Shown here: positions 26,553-36,035 of the stretch, one piece after another
Position numbering within the stretch: the first letter of the stretch is position 1
How the letters are laid out: each line of letters opens with the position of its first letter
Assembly: GCA_963815645.1 (NCBI GenBank)
Contig: CAWFHL010000001.1
Coordinates: 1,674,001 to 1,738,000, forward strand
DNA from: JBBRHQ01 sp963815645
GTDB taxonomy: Bacteria > Actinomycetota > Thermoleophilia > Solirubrobacterales > 70-9
Direction of reading: 5' to 3'
Length of the DNA: 64,000 nt
Program-made: the position numbers and the translations under genes
Notes under the pieces: model-generated
Told to the model about the DNA's origin: nothing
What the model saw: the letters and a program-made list of their open reading frames with translations, nothing else
Database searches by the model: none

Positions 26553-28145
26553 TGGAGCACCACGACGTGATCGTGATCGGCAGCGGCGCCGGCGGCGGGA
26601 CGCTGGTCAACCGGCTCGCGCCCTCGGGCAAGCGGATCCTCCTGCTCGAGCGCGGCGACTGGCTCACCCGCGGAGCCGCAGAACTGGTCCGCCGAGTCGG
26701 TCTTCGTCGACAATCGCTACATCTCCGAGGACACCTGGTACGACGCGGACGGGAAGGCGTTCCAGCCGCAGGTGCACTACTTCGTCGGCGGCGCGACGAA
26801 GCTCTACGGGGCCGCGCTCTACCGCCTCCGCGCGGAGGACTTCGGCGAGCTTCGACACCACGACGGCATCTCCCCGGCCTGGCCGGTCTCCTACGAGGAG
26901 TTCGAGCCCTACTACACCCAGGCCGAGCAGCTCTACCAGGTCCACGGCGCCCGCGGCGAGGATCCGACCGAGCCCCCGGCAAGCGCCGAGTACCCGTTCC
27001 CGGCGGTCTCCCACGAGCCCCGGATCCAGCAGCTGGCCGACGACCTTGCGGCCGAGGGCCTGCATCCCGTTCCACGCTCCCTGCGGGGTGATGCTGAACG
27101 AGGACGAACATGCCCTACAGCGCATGCGTGCGCTGCGCCACCTGCGACGGCTTCCCCTGCCTCGTCCACGCCAAGTCCGACGCCGAGGTGCTCGCCGTGC
27201 GGCCCGGCTCTGGAGCACGCCAACGTCACCCTGCTGACCGGCGCCGAGGCCGTGAAGCTGGACACGGACGCTTCGGGCCGAGACCGTCACCGGCGGTCGT
27301 GGTGCGAGCGGGGCGGCGAAACGGAGACGCACTCGGCGGACATCGTCGTCGTCTCGTGCGGCGCGGCAAACTCGGCCAAGCTGCTCCTCGCCTCGGCCAG
27401 CGAGCAGCACCCCAACGGACTCGCCAACTCCTCCGACCAGGTCGGCCGCAACTACATGTTCCACGCCAGCCGGGCGGTGCTGGCGCTCTCGAAGGAGGAG
27501 AACCCGACGGTCTTTCAGAAGACGCTCGGCCTCAACGACTTCTACTTTCGGCTCCGAGGACTTCGAGTTCCCGATGGGCAACATCCAGATGGTCGGCAAG
27601 TCGCAGGCCGAGATGTTCCGCGGAGAGAAGCCGGTCGAGACCGCGCTGGCGCCCGAGTTCGCTCTCGAGGACATGGCCCAGCACGCGGTCGACTTCTGGC
27701 TCTCGACCGAGGACCTGCCGATGCAGGAGAACCGGGTGACCCTGCAACGACGACGGCAAGGTGAAGCTCACCTACAGCCGACCAACGACGAGCCCAAGCG
27801 GCGGCTCTTCGAGCAGCTCAAGTCGATGCTCGGCAGCCTCGGCATGCACGAGCACCACCTGATCACCGCAGAACGCCTACCTGAAGACCGACATCCCGGT
27901 GGCGGGCGTCGCCCACCAGGCGGGCACCTGCCGCTTCGGCGCCGATCCGGCAAGCTCGGTGCTGGACCCCGACTGCAGGGCGCACGAGCTCGACAACCTC
28001 TACGTCGTCGACACCAGCTTCTTCCCCAGCATCGGCGCGGTGAATCCGGCGCTGACCGCGATGGCGAACGGTCTGCGCGTCGGCGACCACCTTCTCGAGC
28101 GCCTTGGGGGCTCCAGCCTCCCACGGGGCCGACGGTGGCGCCTGA
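26552..28145 (+). pseudogene. GMC-family oxidoreductase (about ten single-base insertions)
   Basis: FAD-dependent glucose-methanol-choline oxidoreductase. The FAD-binding N-terminus is clear (VIVIGSGAGGGTLVNRLA, then LLLERGDWLTR). So are VGGATKLYGAALYR, CVRCATCDGFPC, SCGAANSAKLLL and the C-terminal block HQAGTCRFGADP ... YVVDTSFFPSIGAVNPALT, which holds the catalytic His and Asn. The reading frame steps by one base near 26681, 27065, 27115, 27204, 27268-27302, 27552, 27745, 27870 and 28110. All are extra bases except one missing base near 27778. Joining the pieces gives about 520 residues ending HGADGGA before TGA 28143-28145. The substrate may be a sugar or polyol, as inferred from the GH15 neighbour. 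Confidence 0.85.
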
Positions 28146-29484
28146 GCCCGGCAGGGCGGGCGGCGCAAGGTCGTAATCGTCGGTGGCGGGTTCGGCGGCA
28201 TCGCCGCGGCTCGGGAGCTGGAGGAGCGCCGACCTCGATCTGACCCTGGTCGACCGCACCAACCACCAGCTGTTCCAGCCGCTGCTCTACCAGGTCGCCG
28301 CCGGTGCGCTCTCCGAGGGGGAATGCGCGACGCCGATCCGCGCGATGTTGAGGCGCCAGGCGAACACGACCGTGCTGATGGCCGAGGTCACCGGGATCGA
28401 CGCCGCGAGCGCGCCGGGTCGCGCTCGACAGCGGGGAGCAGCTCGACTACGACAGCCTGATCCTCGCCGGCGGCGCCGAGACCTCCTACTTCGGGCGCGA
28501 CGAGTGGGCGGACGTCAGCGTTCGGGCTGAAGACGCTCGCCGATGCGGTCGCCTTGCGCGACCGGATCTTCGGCGCCTTCGAGCAGGCCGAGCGGGCCAC
28601 CAGCCAGGCGAGCGCGACGAATGGCTGACCTTCGTCGATCGTCGGCGGCGGGGCCACCGGCGTGGAGGTCAGCGGCCAGCTGGCGATTCTCGCGCATCAG
28701 GACGCTGGAGCGCGACTTCAGGCGGATCGACACTGCCGCGGCCAAGGTCATCCTGATCGACGCCGGCGAGCGCCTCATCCCGGCATTCAGCGAGTCGCTC
28801 TCGGCGAAGGCCGCCGAAGGGCCTCGCTTCGCTGGGGGTGACCGTGCGTGAGGGTGCAAAGGCGACGTCGATCGACCAGCGCGGCATCGAGATCGAGCTG
28901 GGCGACTCGACCGAGAGGATCGCCGCCCGGACCGTGATCTGGGCGGCCGGGGTCCGCGCCGCCGGGTTTGGCCGGGATCGCTGGCCGATGCCACCGGGGC
29001 CAAGGCCGACCGAGCGGGGCGGATGGAGGTGGGCGAGGACTGCGCCCTGCCCGGCCATCCGGAGATCTCGGTGATCGGCGACATGGCCAGCCATCCCGGC
29101 CCCGACGGCAAGCCGTTGCCGGGTCTGGCGACGGTCGCGATCCAGCAGGCGCGCCACGTCGCCAAGGCGATCAAGGCGGGGAAGCCGGGCGCCTCGACCG
29201 CGTTTCGCTACCTCGACAAGGGCGCCCTGGCGGTGATCGGGCGCGGCAAAGCGGTCTGCGAGGTCCGTGGCCGCCAGGTCTCGGGGCGCATCGCCTTCTA
29301 CATGTACCTCAGCATCCATCTCTACTACCTCGGCGGCGCGCCCGGTCACCGCCTCGGCGTGCTCGGGAGATGGATCAGCGCCCGCTCCGGCAATCTCGGG
29401 GAGCGCATCATCGAGGCCGAGCTCCCCGCCCCCGGGCCGCCCGATACCAACCCCGGCGCCGGCGAGGATCGGTCCCTGCCGTGA
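28135..29484 (+). pseudogene. ndh: Type II NADH dehydrogenase, NDH-2 (about ten single-base insertions)
   Basis: Single-subunit membrane-associated flavoprotein that passes electrons from NADH to quinone without pumping protons. Both dinucleotide motifs are present: VVIVGGGFGGIAAAR at the N-terminus (FAD) and FVIVGGGATGVE (NADH). LFQPLLYQVA, LDYDSLILAGGA, TVIWAAGVRA and VIGDMAS (second FAD contact) also appear. A probable GTG start (28135) overlaps the GMC gene end. Frame steps occur near 28165, 28220, 28415, 28520, 28607, 28642, 28690, 28825, 28977 and 28990. After 29023 the frame is clean to TGA 29482-29484, including the C-terminal amphipathic region and YMYLSIHLYYLGG. With cydAB downstream it would complete a short respiratory chain. 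Confidence 0.87.
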
Positions 29485-29530
29485 TCCACATCCCTTCCTC
29501 ACCGGGTCCCCCCCGGCCGACTGGGGTGGC

Positions 29531-30425
29531 CTACCCCGCCGCCCGCTCCTCACGCCGGGCGAGTGCGCGTTGCGCCGCCAGCGCCGCCGACGCTCCCAGG
29601 ACCATCATCGCGACGTTGGTCCCGAGCACGGCGAGCGCCCCGCCCGCCTTGCCGGTGTCCCCAAGCCCGACGACGACGCCCAGATAGGCGGCGGCCGGAA
29701 TCGTCGTCACCGAGATCGCGACGCCGACAGCAGAGCTGGCGCGAGTCTCCAGGGCCAGCATGCCCGCGACCCCAGCGGCGAAGGCAACGACGATCGTCTC
29801 ATCGTTGACGCTGGTCAGGCTGCGGAGCACCGTCGCGTCGATGTCAAAGCCGCCCGGGATCAGGTTCAGCGTGTCCTGGGCGAGGGCGGAGACCGCCGCC
29901 GCGCCGGTCGCGGCGGCCATACCCAGGGCGAGGGTCAGCAGCGCTCGGGCGGCAAGCCTTCGGGCGGCGGCTCGCGACTCCGACCGCGATCGCCGTGATC
30001 GGCAGCAGGTCGGGGCTGACCGCCATCGCGCCGACGATCAGGATCTCGTTGCGATCGATGACCCCGTAGCAGGCGATTATTCCGGCCACCAGCATGAAGG
30101 CCAGGTAGTGGTAGACGGGTCGGGCGTTCAGCCGGGCGCTGCCCAGAACGTCCTCCCAGATCAGAGTGTCGTCGGCCCGGGCGCCCATGAACCTGCCCAG
30201 CTCCTCGGCGCGGGTCAGCGTGATCTCATCGTCGGGCACTCCGAGCAGCCGCAGCTCGGCCACGACCCGGTCGACCGAGTGGCGTCCAATGCTCGCCGAG
30301 ACCACGGAGTGCCCGCCGCGGCTGGCGGCGAGGGCGCGAACCCGGCTGACGCCCTCGGATCGATCGAGCATCCGCGCCACGCGGCCCATCTCCTCCGCCG
30401 GCCCGAAGATCTCGAGCTTGATCAT
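29531..30425 (-). pseudogene. DUF389 membrane protein (one frameshift)
   Basis: The N-terminal soluble part (about 1-85: MIKLEIFGPAEEM, then GRHSVDRVVAELRLLGVPDDEITL) and the membrane part starting at the ALNARPVY-like segment (SARLNARPVYHYLAFMLVAGI) match the DUF389/TIGR00341 family, a group of uncharacterised bacterial membrane proteins. GAMAVSPDLLPITAIAVG is the family's conserved helix. Near 29965 the frame shifts, and the C-terminal helices continue as ARRLAARALLTLALGMAAATG to a stop at 29531. It is divergent from cydA with about 105 bases between. Function unknown; the indel may be an error. Confidence 0.8.
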
Positions 30426-30530
30426 GAGACGAACCCGAAGCTCTCCCGCGTCATCGTCCGGGATTATCTCGCTCCCGCCGCGGGCGCCGGATCTGCCGGC
30501 TCGTCCCTGCCGGGTGAGAGGATCTGAGCG

Positions 30531-31928
30531 ATGGGCATCCCGCTCGACCTGCTGCCGCTCGCCGAGGCCTCGAATCTGCTCGCCGCCCGCGAGCAGATGG
30601 CCTTCACCCTGGCCTTCCACATCGTCCTCTCCTGCCTCGGGGTCGCCTTCCCGGCGATCATCCTGATCGCCAACTACAAGGGCTGGCGCCGCAACGACGC
30701 CGACGCGATGGAGCTGGCGCGGCGCTGGTCGAAGGTGATGGCGGTCACCTTCGCCGTCGGGGCGGTCACCGGAACCGTCCTCTCATTCGAGTTCGGCCTG
30801 CTCTGGCCGGAGTTCATGAAGCGCTTCGGGAGCGTCATCGGGGTCGGCTTCGCGATCGAGGGGATCTTCTTCTTCACCGAGGCGATCTTCCTCGCGATCT
30901 ACATCTATGGCTGGAAGCGGCTGAGCCCGAAGGCGCACTTCTGGACCGGGGTGCCGCTGTTCATCACCGGGCTCGGCGGGGCATTCTCGATCGTCGCCGT
31001 CAACTCCTGGATGAACCAGCCGCAGGGCTTCACCCTGAATGCCGCGGGAAAGGTCGTTGACACCGATCCGGTCAAGATCCTCCTCAATCCGGCAACCAGC
31101 TACGAGGTCCCGCACATGATCCTCGCCGCCTACATCGTCACCGGGATGCTGGTCGCCTCGGTCTACGCGGTAGGGATGCTGAAGGGCCGCCGCGACCGCC
31201 ACCACCGCCTCGGCCTGCTGATCCCGCTGACCGTCGCCCTCGCCCTCGCTCCAGTTCAGTTCATGGTCGGCGACACCGCTGCGAGGGAGGTGGCCGACAA
31301 GCAGCCGGCCAAGTTCGCCGGGATGGAGTGCATCCATAAGACCGGCCGCGACCAGACCGAGTACATCGGCGGGCGCTGCACCTCGACCGGGATCAAGGGA
31401 GGCATCGGCATTCCCGGCCTCGACTCCTTCCTGGTCGGCTTCAGCACCAACACCAAGGTCACCGGGCTCGACGCCTTCCCGCCGAAGAACCGCCCGCCCG
31501 CCAACACGCTGCTGCACCTCGCCTTCGATTTCATGGTCGGGGTCGGCTCGGCCTTCATTGCGCTCGGAGCATGGGTGGCCTTCGTCTGGTGGCGAAAGCG
31601 CGACATCCCGCAGACGGTCTGGTTCCTGCGGATCATCTCGGTCTGCGGCGTCGCCGCGGTGCTGACCCTCTGGGCCGGGTGGATCGTCACCGAGGTCGGG
31701 CGCCAGCCGTGGATCGTCCAGGGCTTCATGCGCACCGCCGACGCGGTCACCCCGGCGAACGGGGTCTGGTACAGCCTGGCGGCAGTGCTGGTGCTCTATG
31801 CGGCGCTCGGCACCACGGCGATCCTGATACTGCGGCGGATGGCGAAGCGCTGGCGCGAGGGCGGCCCCGAGGTCGATCAGGGCACTCCCTACGCGCCGCC
31901 GGTTGAAACGGTGAGCGGGCCGCGATGA
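30531..31928 (+). CDS. cydA: Cytochrome bd ubiquinol oxidase subunit I
   Basis: Catalytic subunit of the high-affinity terminal oxidase that reduces oxygen to water with quinol. The 465-residue protein has a haem-ligand His in the first helix (TLAFHIVLSCLG), the second in YEVPHMILAAY, the quinol-loop beginning KFAGMEC, and GRQPWIVQG, the CydA hallmark. The short Q-loop class is indicated by length. An AGAGGATCTG Shine-Dalgarno precedes the ATG. The stop overlaps cydB (ATGA). No cydDC is in the window. Confidence 0.95.
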   Translation: MGIPLDLLPLAEASNLLAAREQMAFTLAFHIVLSCLGVAFPAIILIANYKGWRRNDADAMELARRWSKVMAVTFAVGAVTGTVLSFEFGLLWPEFMKRFGSVIGVGFAIEGIFFFTEAIFLAIYIYGWKRLSPKAHFWTGVPLFITGLGGAFSIVAVNSWMNQPQGFTLNAAGKVVDTDPVKILLNPATSYEVPHMILAAYIVTGMLVASVYAVGMLKGRRDRHHRLGLLIPLTVALALAPVQFMVGDTAAREVADKQPAKFAGMECIHKTGRDQTEYIGGRCTSTGIKGGIGIPGLDSFLVGFSTNTKVTGLDAFPPKNRPPANTLLHLAFDFMVGVGSAFIALGAWVAFVWWRKRDIPQTVWFLRIISVCGVAAVLTLWAGWIVTEVGRQPWIVQGFMRTADAVTPANGVWYSLAAVLVLYAALGTTAILILRRMAKRWREGGPEVDQGTPYAPPVETVSGPR

Positions 31929-32938
31929 GTAAGGCGGACATCGCCGCCGGGATCCTCTGGTTCGGCGCGACCGCATATGCGCTGTTCGGCGGAGCGGACT
32001 TCGGTGGCGGGTTCTGGGATCTCCTGGCCGGTGGCGCGGATGCGGGTGAGCGTCCCCGGGCTCTGATCCAGCGCTCGCTGACTCCGGTCTGGGAAGCCAA
32101 CCACGTTTGGCTGATCTTCATCCTCGTCGTCCTCTGGACATCTTTCCCCAAGGCGTTCGGGGCGATCATGACCACCCTCTATATCCCCCTGGCCCTCGCC
32201 GCGGTCGGGATCGTCCTGCGTGGCGCTGGATTTGCCTTCCGCAAGGAGATCGAGGGCCTCGCCGGGCGGCGGGCGGCGGGGGCGACCTTCGCCATCTCAT
32301 CGGTTCTGACGCCGTTCTTCATGGGGGCAGTGGTCGGCGCGATCGCGACCGGCGGTGTGCCCGCATCCGGGGACGGCGATCCGATTTCGAGCTGGCTGCA
32401 GCCGGCGCCGCTCTTCTTCGGAGTGGTCTTCGTCGCCACCGGCGCGTATCTGGCCGCGGTCCTGCTGATCGGAGACGCCGCGAGGTCCGGCGATCAGGAC
32501 CTGGAACGCTACTTCTCCCGCCGTGCTATCGGGGCCTCGGTCGGAGCGGGAGTCGCGGCGGCGGCGGGACTGGTCGATCTCCACGCCAACGGCCGCTACG
32601 TCTACGACAGGCTGACCAGCGAGGCGCTGCCGCTGGTCATCCTCTCGGCGCTCTGCGGCCTCGCCGTGCTCGTCCTCTTGGTTCGAGGAGATCATCGCTT
32701 CATCCGTCCGCTCGCCGGCACCGCTGTGGTCGGGTTGATCTGGGGCTGGGGTGTCGCCCAGTATCCGTATCTGCTGCCGACCAGCCTCAAGATCGGCGAC
32801 GCCGCTGCGCCCGGTCCGACCCTGACCACAGTCCTGGTCGTCTTCCTGATAGCAGCCGTGGTCGTGCTTCCCTCGCTTGGCCTCCTCTACGTCCTCAGCC
32901 AGCGCGACATCGTCGAGGGCGATCACCCGTCGGTGTGA
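31925..32938 (+). CDS. cydB: Cytochrome bd ubiquinol oxidase subunit II
   Basis: Structural partner of CydA. The 337-residue protein has eight hydrophobic segments. FGGADFGGGFWDLL and PVWEANHVWLIFILVVLWTSFP near the N-terminus are diagnostic for CydB, and SLKIGDAAAP with the last helix closes the protein. It overlaps cydA by four bases. The last codon (GTG) and the following TGA are shared with the GTG start of the HAD gene, so translation of all three is coupled. Confidence 0.94.
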   Translation: MSKADIAAGILWFGATAYALFGGADFGGGFWDLLAGGADAGERPRALIQRSLTPVWEANHVWLIFILVVLWTSFPKAFGAIMTTLYIPLALAAVGIVLRGAGFAFRKEIEGLAGRRAAGATFAISSVLTPFFMGAVVGAIATGGVPASGDGDPISSWLQPAPLFFGVVFVATGAYLAAVLLIGDAARSGDQDLERYFSRRAIGASVGAGVAAAAGLVDLHANGRYVYDRLTSEALPLVILSALCGLAVLVLLVRGDHRFIRPLAGTAVVGLIWGWGVAQYPYLLPTSLKIGDAAAPGPTLTTVLVVFLIAAVVVLPSLGLLYVLSQRDIVEGDHPSV

Positions 32939-33639
32939 CCGCCGCGGTCCTCTTCGACATCGACGGCACGATCCTGGTCACCGGCGGAGCCGGGGCGGCC
33001 GCCTGGCAGAGGGCATTCCGGGAGCAGCACGGGATCGACGCCGACATCGCCGAGCACACCGACGCCGGGATGACCGACCCCGAGATCACCGAGGTGATCT
33101 TCAAGGAGGTGATCGGCCGTGAGGCAACGACCGCCGAGCGGGCCCGGGTGGTCGCCGGCTATCTCTACCACCTCCACGACACGGTCCGCGAGTCCGACGG
33201 CTACCGGGTGATGCCGGGGATCGAGCAGACCTTGACCGGGCTGATCGAAGGCGACACCCTGCTAGGGCTGGTCACGGGGAACGTCGAGGCGGCGGCCCAC
33301 ATCAAGCTCTCCCGCGCCGGACTGAACCGCTTCTTCAGCTTCGGCGGCTACGGCTCCGACTCGCGTTCGCGGACCGAGCTGACCAGGCGGGCGCTGCAGC
33401 GCGCCGAGACGGTCTCCGGGGACACCGTGGAGATCTCCTCCGCGATCGCGCTCGGCGACACCCCGCGCGACGTCGACGCGGGTCACGGGGCGGGGATCAG
33501 GGTGGTCGGCGTCGCCACCGGCGCCTACAGCGTCGCCCAGCTCTCCGAGGCCGGGGCCGACTGGACGGTCGAGGACCTGCGGAAGGGACTACCCGACACC
33601 CAGCGCGGCGCAGCTCAGGGGGCGCCGGAGCCCTCGTAG
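32935..33639 (+). CDS. HAD-superfamily phosphatase
   Basis: A 234-residue HAD hydrolase. Motif I is VLFDIDGTIL with the nucleophile Asp and general acid Asp. The cap follows, then motif II LVTGNVEAAA, a Lys in the HIKLSRAGL region, and motif IV IALGDTPRDVDAG. It resembles phosphoglycolate phosphatase-like members, but the substrate is not determinable. GTG at 32935 overlaps the cydB stop. Its last 25 bases overlap the end of the convergent membrane protein gene. Confidence 0.85.
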   Translation: MTAAVLFDIDGTILVTGGAGAAAWQRAFREQHGIDADIAEHTDAGMTDPEITEVIFKEVIGREATTAERARVVAGYLYHLHDTVRESDGYRVMPGIEQTLTGLIEGDTLLGLVTGNVEAAAHIKLSRAGLNRFFSFGGYGSDSRSRTELTRRALQRAETVSGDTVEISSAIALGDTPRDVDAGHGAGIRVVGVATGAYSVAQLSEAGADWTVEDLRKGLPDTQRGAAQGAPEPS

Positions 33640-35957
33640 TAGTCGAGCCAGTGCCCGCAGGCCCTGGCCAATGGCACGGTGCGGTGCGGCCGGGCCGACA
33701 CGGCGACCAGCCGTCCGACCTCGGCTTCGCCGTCGTAGCCGCTCAGCTCCTGGAGGGTGCTGGGACCGTCGGAGCTGAGCGTGAAGCGGACCGGCCCGGG
33801 CCTGTCGGTCGTGATCTCGCCGGCCGGCCAGTACTGGCCGTCGTTCGAGAGACTGATCGTGTTCGGCCGCTGACCGTCGAGGGCGGGCTCGAGCTGCCGG
33901 CTGAGGCCCGGCGCGCTCAGGGTCAGGCCGAACGGGGAGAAGTACTGCAGGGAGAGCCGCCAGCGCCCGGCCGGGAGGGTCAGCGCTTGCGAGATGCTCT
34001 GGCCGGTGCCGAGGGTCGGACCGTCCCGCCAGCCGCCCTTCGGACCGATCACCGGGTTCGGGAAGATCGAGGCCCGCCCCCCGGCGGCGACGAAGATCCG
34101 CATCTCCGGCGCTGCGCAGTCGACCGGCGCCGCCGGCTCGGTCCCCTCGAGCAGGGTCTGACGCTCGGCCGGCGTCTTCCACTCCCGGCGCCAGAGGATG
34201 AATGAGGGCGTCCTGGCGATCTCCTTGAAGTTGGGCGGCGCGGCGCTGTTCCAGGCGGCCGAGCCGGTGATCACGAAGCTGTGATGGTTGAGCGTCGCGT
34301 AGGTGAAGGAGTCGAAGTCGATCGGGCTGTAGGCGTCGCCGGTGTCGAACGGCTTGGTCGGGCTCTGTACGACATCGGGTTCGGGGAACTCGACCAGCGG
34401 CACGTCGGTATTCGTGCCGGGCAGCTCGTAGGCGGCAAAGCGGTCCTGGCCGGCGAACAGCACGGAATCGCCGTGCAGCTCGGGAACGAAGGTGCGCAGC
34501 TCGGCCCCGTGCCCGGGGGGTCCGACCGGGGCCTCGCGCAGTACCAGGAAGGTCGAGTAGACCGCTCCCGCGAGGAAGGCTGCAGCCAGCGCCGCCCACC
34601 CGAGCCGGAGCGGCGCCGCGGACGCTCGCCGCCCGCCCCAGCCCTCGTCGGGCCCGCTGAGCAGGGCCCTGGCGGCGATCAGCATCGCCAGTGGCGAGCC
34701 GATCATCAGCGCCTTCGCCTGCGAGTAATCGCCGCTGAACGGGAGCGAGACCACATACAGCAGCGCGCAGGCGCCGAGGGCGATCGGCACCGCCGGCTCG
34801 TCGCGCCGGACCCACCAGGCGATCCCTGCCGCGACCGCAAGCACCGCCACGGCGACGGCGAGGCCGGCGAGCGGGGCGCCCCCGGCCGCGTCGAGCCTGT
34901 AGTTCGCGGCGGGCCAGACCCCGAGCGCCTCGGCAGGGGAGACCGGGCCGTAGGTGTCGGTCCCGGCGACCTTGCCGAAGCCGCTGGCGAACCCGAACGG
35001 CCCGGCGAACGCGAGCAGCGCCGCGGCGAGGGCGAGGCCCGCGAGCCAGGCCAGGGTCGCCGTACGGGCGAGAAGGCGCCGCAGCGAACCCGGGGCCAGG
35101 GCACTTCGCACCTCCGGCAGGGTGAGGCTCCAGAGTGCCGCGATCGCCAGCGGCCAGGCCAGGCCGGCGAAGCTGTAGGCGAAGAAGATTCCGGCCAGGA
35201 GGACGCCGAGCGGGGCGACGCGGCGGAAGCGCTCGGCTCCTCCGGCGGGAAGCGGCCAGGTGGCGGGAAGGGCGATCGCGAAGGCGAGCACAAACAGGGC
35301 CTCCCCCGTTTCCTTGAAGGCGGCCTGGGCGAAGTAGGACGCGGCCAGGTAGGGGACGGCGACCAGGGCTGCCGCCAGGGCCCGGCGGACACCGCCCAGG
35401 CCGCGCAGCGCCCCCAGCGCGGTTAGTCCGGTGAGGATGGTGATCGCCTGCAGCTCGCCGATGAACGCCTGGCCGAGACTGACCCGCGGGACGACCGCGG
35501 TTGCGATCGCGACACCGTGGGGGCCGAGCGGATAGCCCGCGTCCGGCTTCGGTCCAAAGCCGCTTCGCAGCCACTCGCTCCAGGCGAGGTGAAGGCCGAG
35601 GTCGTTGTTGAAGCCGACCCCGAGAAGACCCCAGCGGCCGCTGATCGCAAACGGGATCGAGAGCACCAGCGCCAGCACGAGGGTGACGGCCGCCCCGGGG
35701 GCGAGGGCGCCGCCGAGGCGGTAGGGAACGCGCAGCGCGGCCAGGCCCCCGACGCCCAACACGAGCAGCCCGATGGTCGCCGTCGTCCCATGACCGGGCA
35801 ACCGGACCAGCAACCCGGCGACCGAGATCATCGCGCCGAACCCGACCGCCGGCTCCAGCCACGACCAGCTCTCCCGGCCCGTCGCCGCGAGGATCGCCCT
35901 GCCCAGCAGAAGCGAAGCGGCGCATATCAGCGCCGCCGAGACGTAGGTCCCGAACAT
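33615..35957 (-). CDS. Large polytopic membrane protein, possible GT-C-type glycosyltransferase
   Basis: A 780-residue protein with about a dozen hydrophobic helices in the first 480 residues, followed by a soluble domain (about 500-780) containing short beta-rich stretches. The membrane part has loop residues such as GVGFNNDLGLHLAWSEWL, where acidic residues follow the helix in the way GT-C glycosyltransferases carry their catalytic Asp, but the motif is not exact. The C-terminal domain could bind a carbohydrate or be an extracellular sandwich. I do not recognise a named family. It converges with the HAD gene and is divergent from the kinase-cyclase gene, about 80 bases apart. Confidence 0.7.
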   Translation of the reverse strand: MFGTYVSAALICAASLLLGRAILAATGRESWSWLEPAVGFGAMISVAGLLVRLPGHGTTATIGLLVLGVGGLAALRVPYRLGGALAPGAAVTLVLALVLSIPFAISGRWGLLGVGFNNDLGLHLAWSEWLRSGFGPKPDAGYPLGPHGVAIATAVVPRVSLGQAFIGELQAITILTGLTALGALRGLGGVRRALAAALVAVPYLAASYFAQAAFKETGEALFVLAFAIALPATWPLPAGGAERFRRVAPLGVLLAGIFFAYSFAGLAWPLAIAALWSLTLPEVRSALAPGSLRRLLARTATLAWLAGLALAAALLAFAGPFGFASGFGKVAGTDTYGPVSPAEALGVWPAANYRLDAAGGAPLAGLAVAVAVLAVAAGIAWWVRRDEPAVPIALGACALLYVVSLPFSGDYSQAKALMIGSPLAMLIAARALLSGPDEGWGGRRASAAPLRLGWAALAAAFLAGAVYSTFLVLREAPVGPPGHGAELRTFVPELHGDSVLFAGQDRFAAYELPGTNTDVPLVEFPEPDVVQSPTKPFDTGDAYSPIDFDSFTYATLNHHSFVITGSAAWNSAAPPNFKEIARTPSFILWRREWKTPAERQTLLEGTEPAAPVDCAAPEMRIFVAAGGRASIFPNPVIGPKGGWRDGPTLGTGQSISQALTLPAGRWRLSLQYFSPFGLTLSAPGLSRQLEPALDGQRPNTISLSNDGQYWPAGEITTDRPGPVRFTLSSDGPSTLQELSGYDGEAEVGRLVAVSARPHRTVPLARACGHWLDYYEGSGAP

Positions 35958-36035
35958 CAGCGCGCAAACTATGGCAGCGGCTCCCTGGGGGCGAATCTCA
36001 CGTTTGCGCCGCCCGCCCGCAAGAATGGGAAGACG

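Noticed and set aside
33589..35967. 792-codon minus-strand frame over the large membrane protein
   Set aside because: The alternative frame (33615-35957) has regular membrane helices and balanced composition, while this one is Arg-rich without hydrophobic segments.
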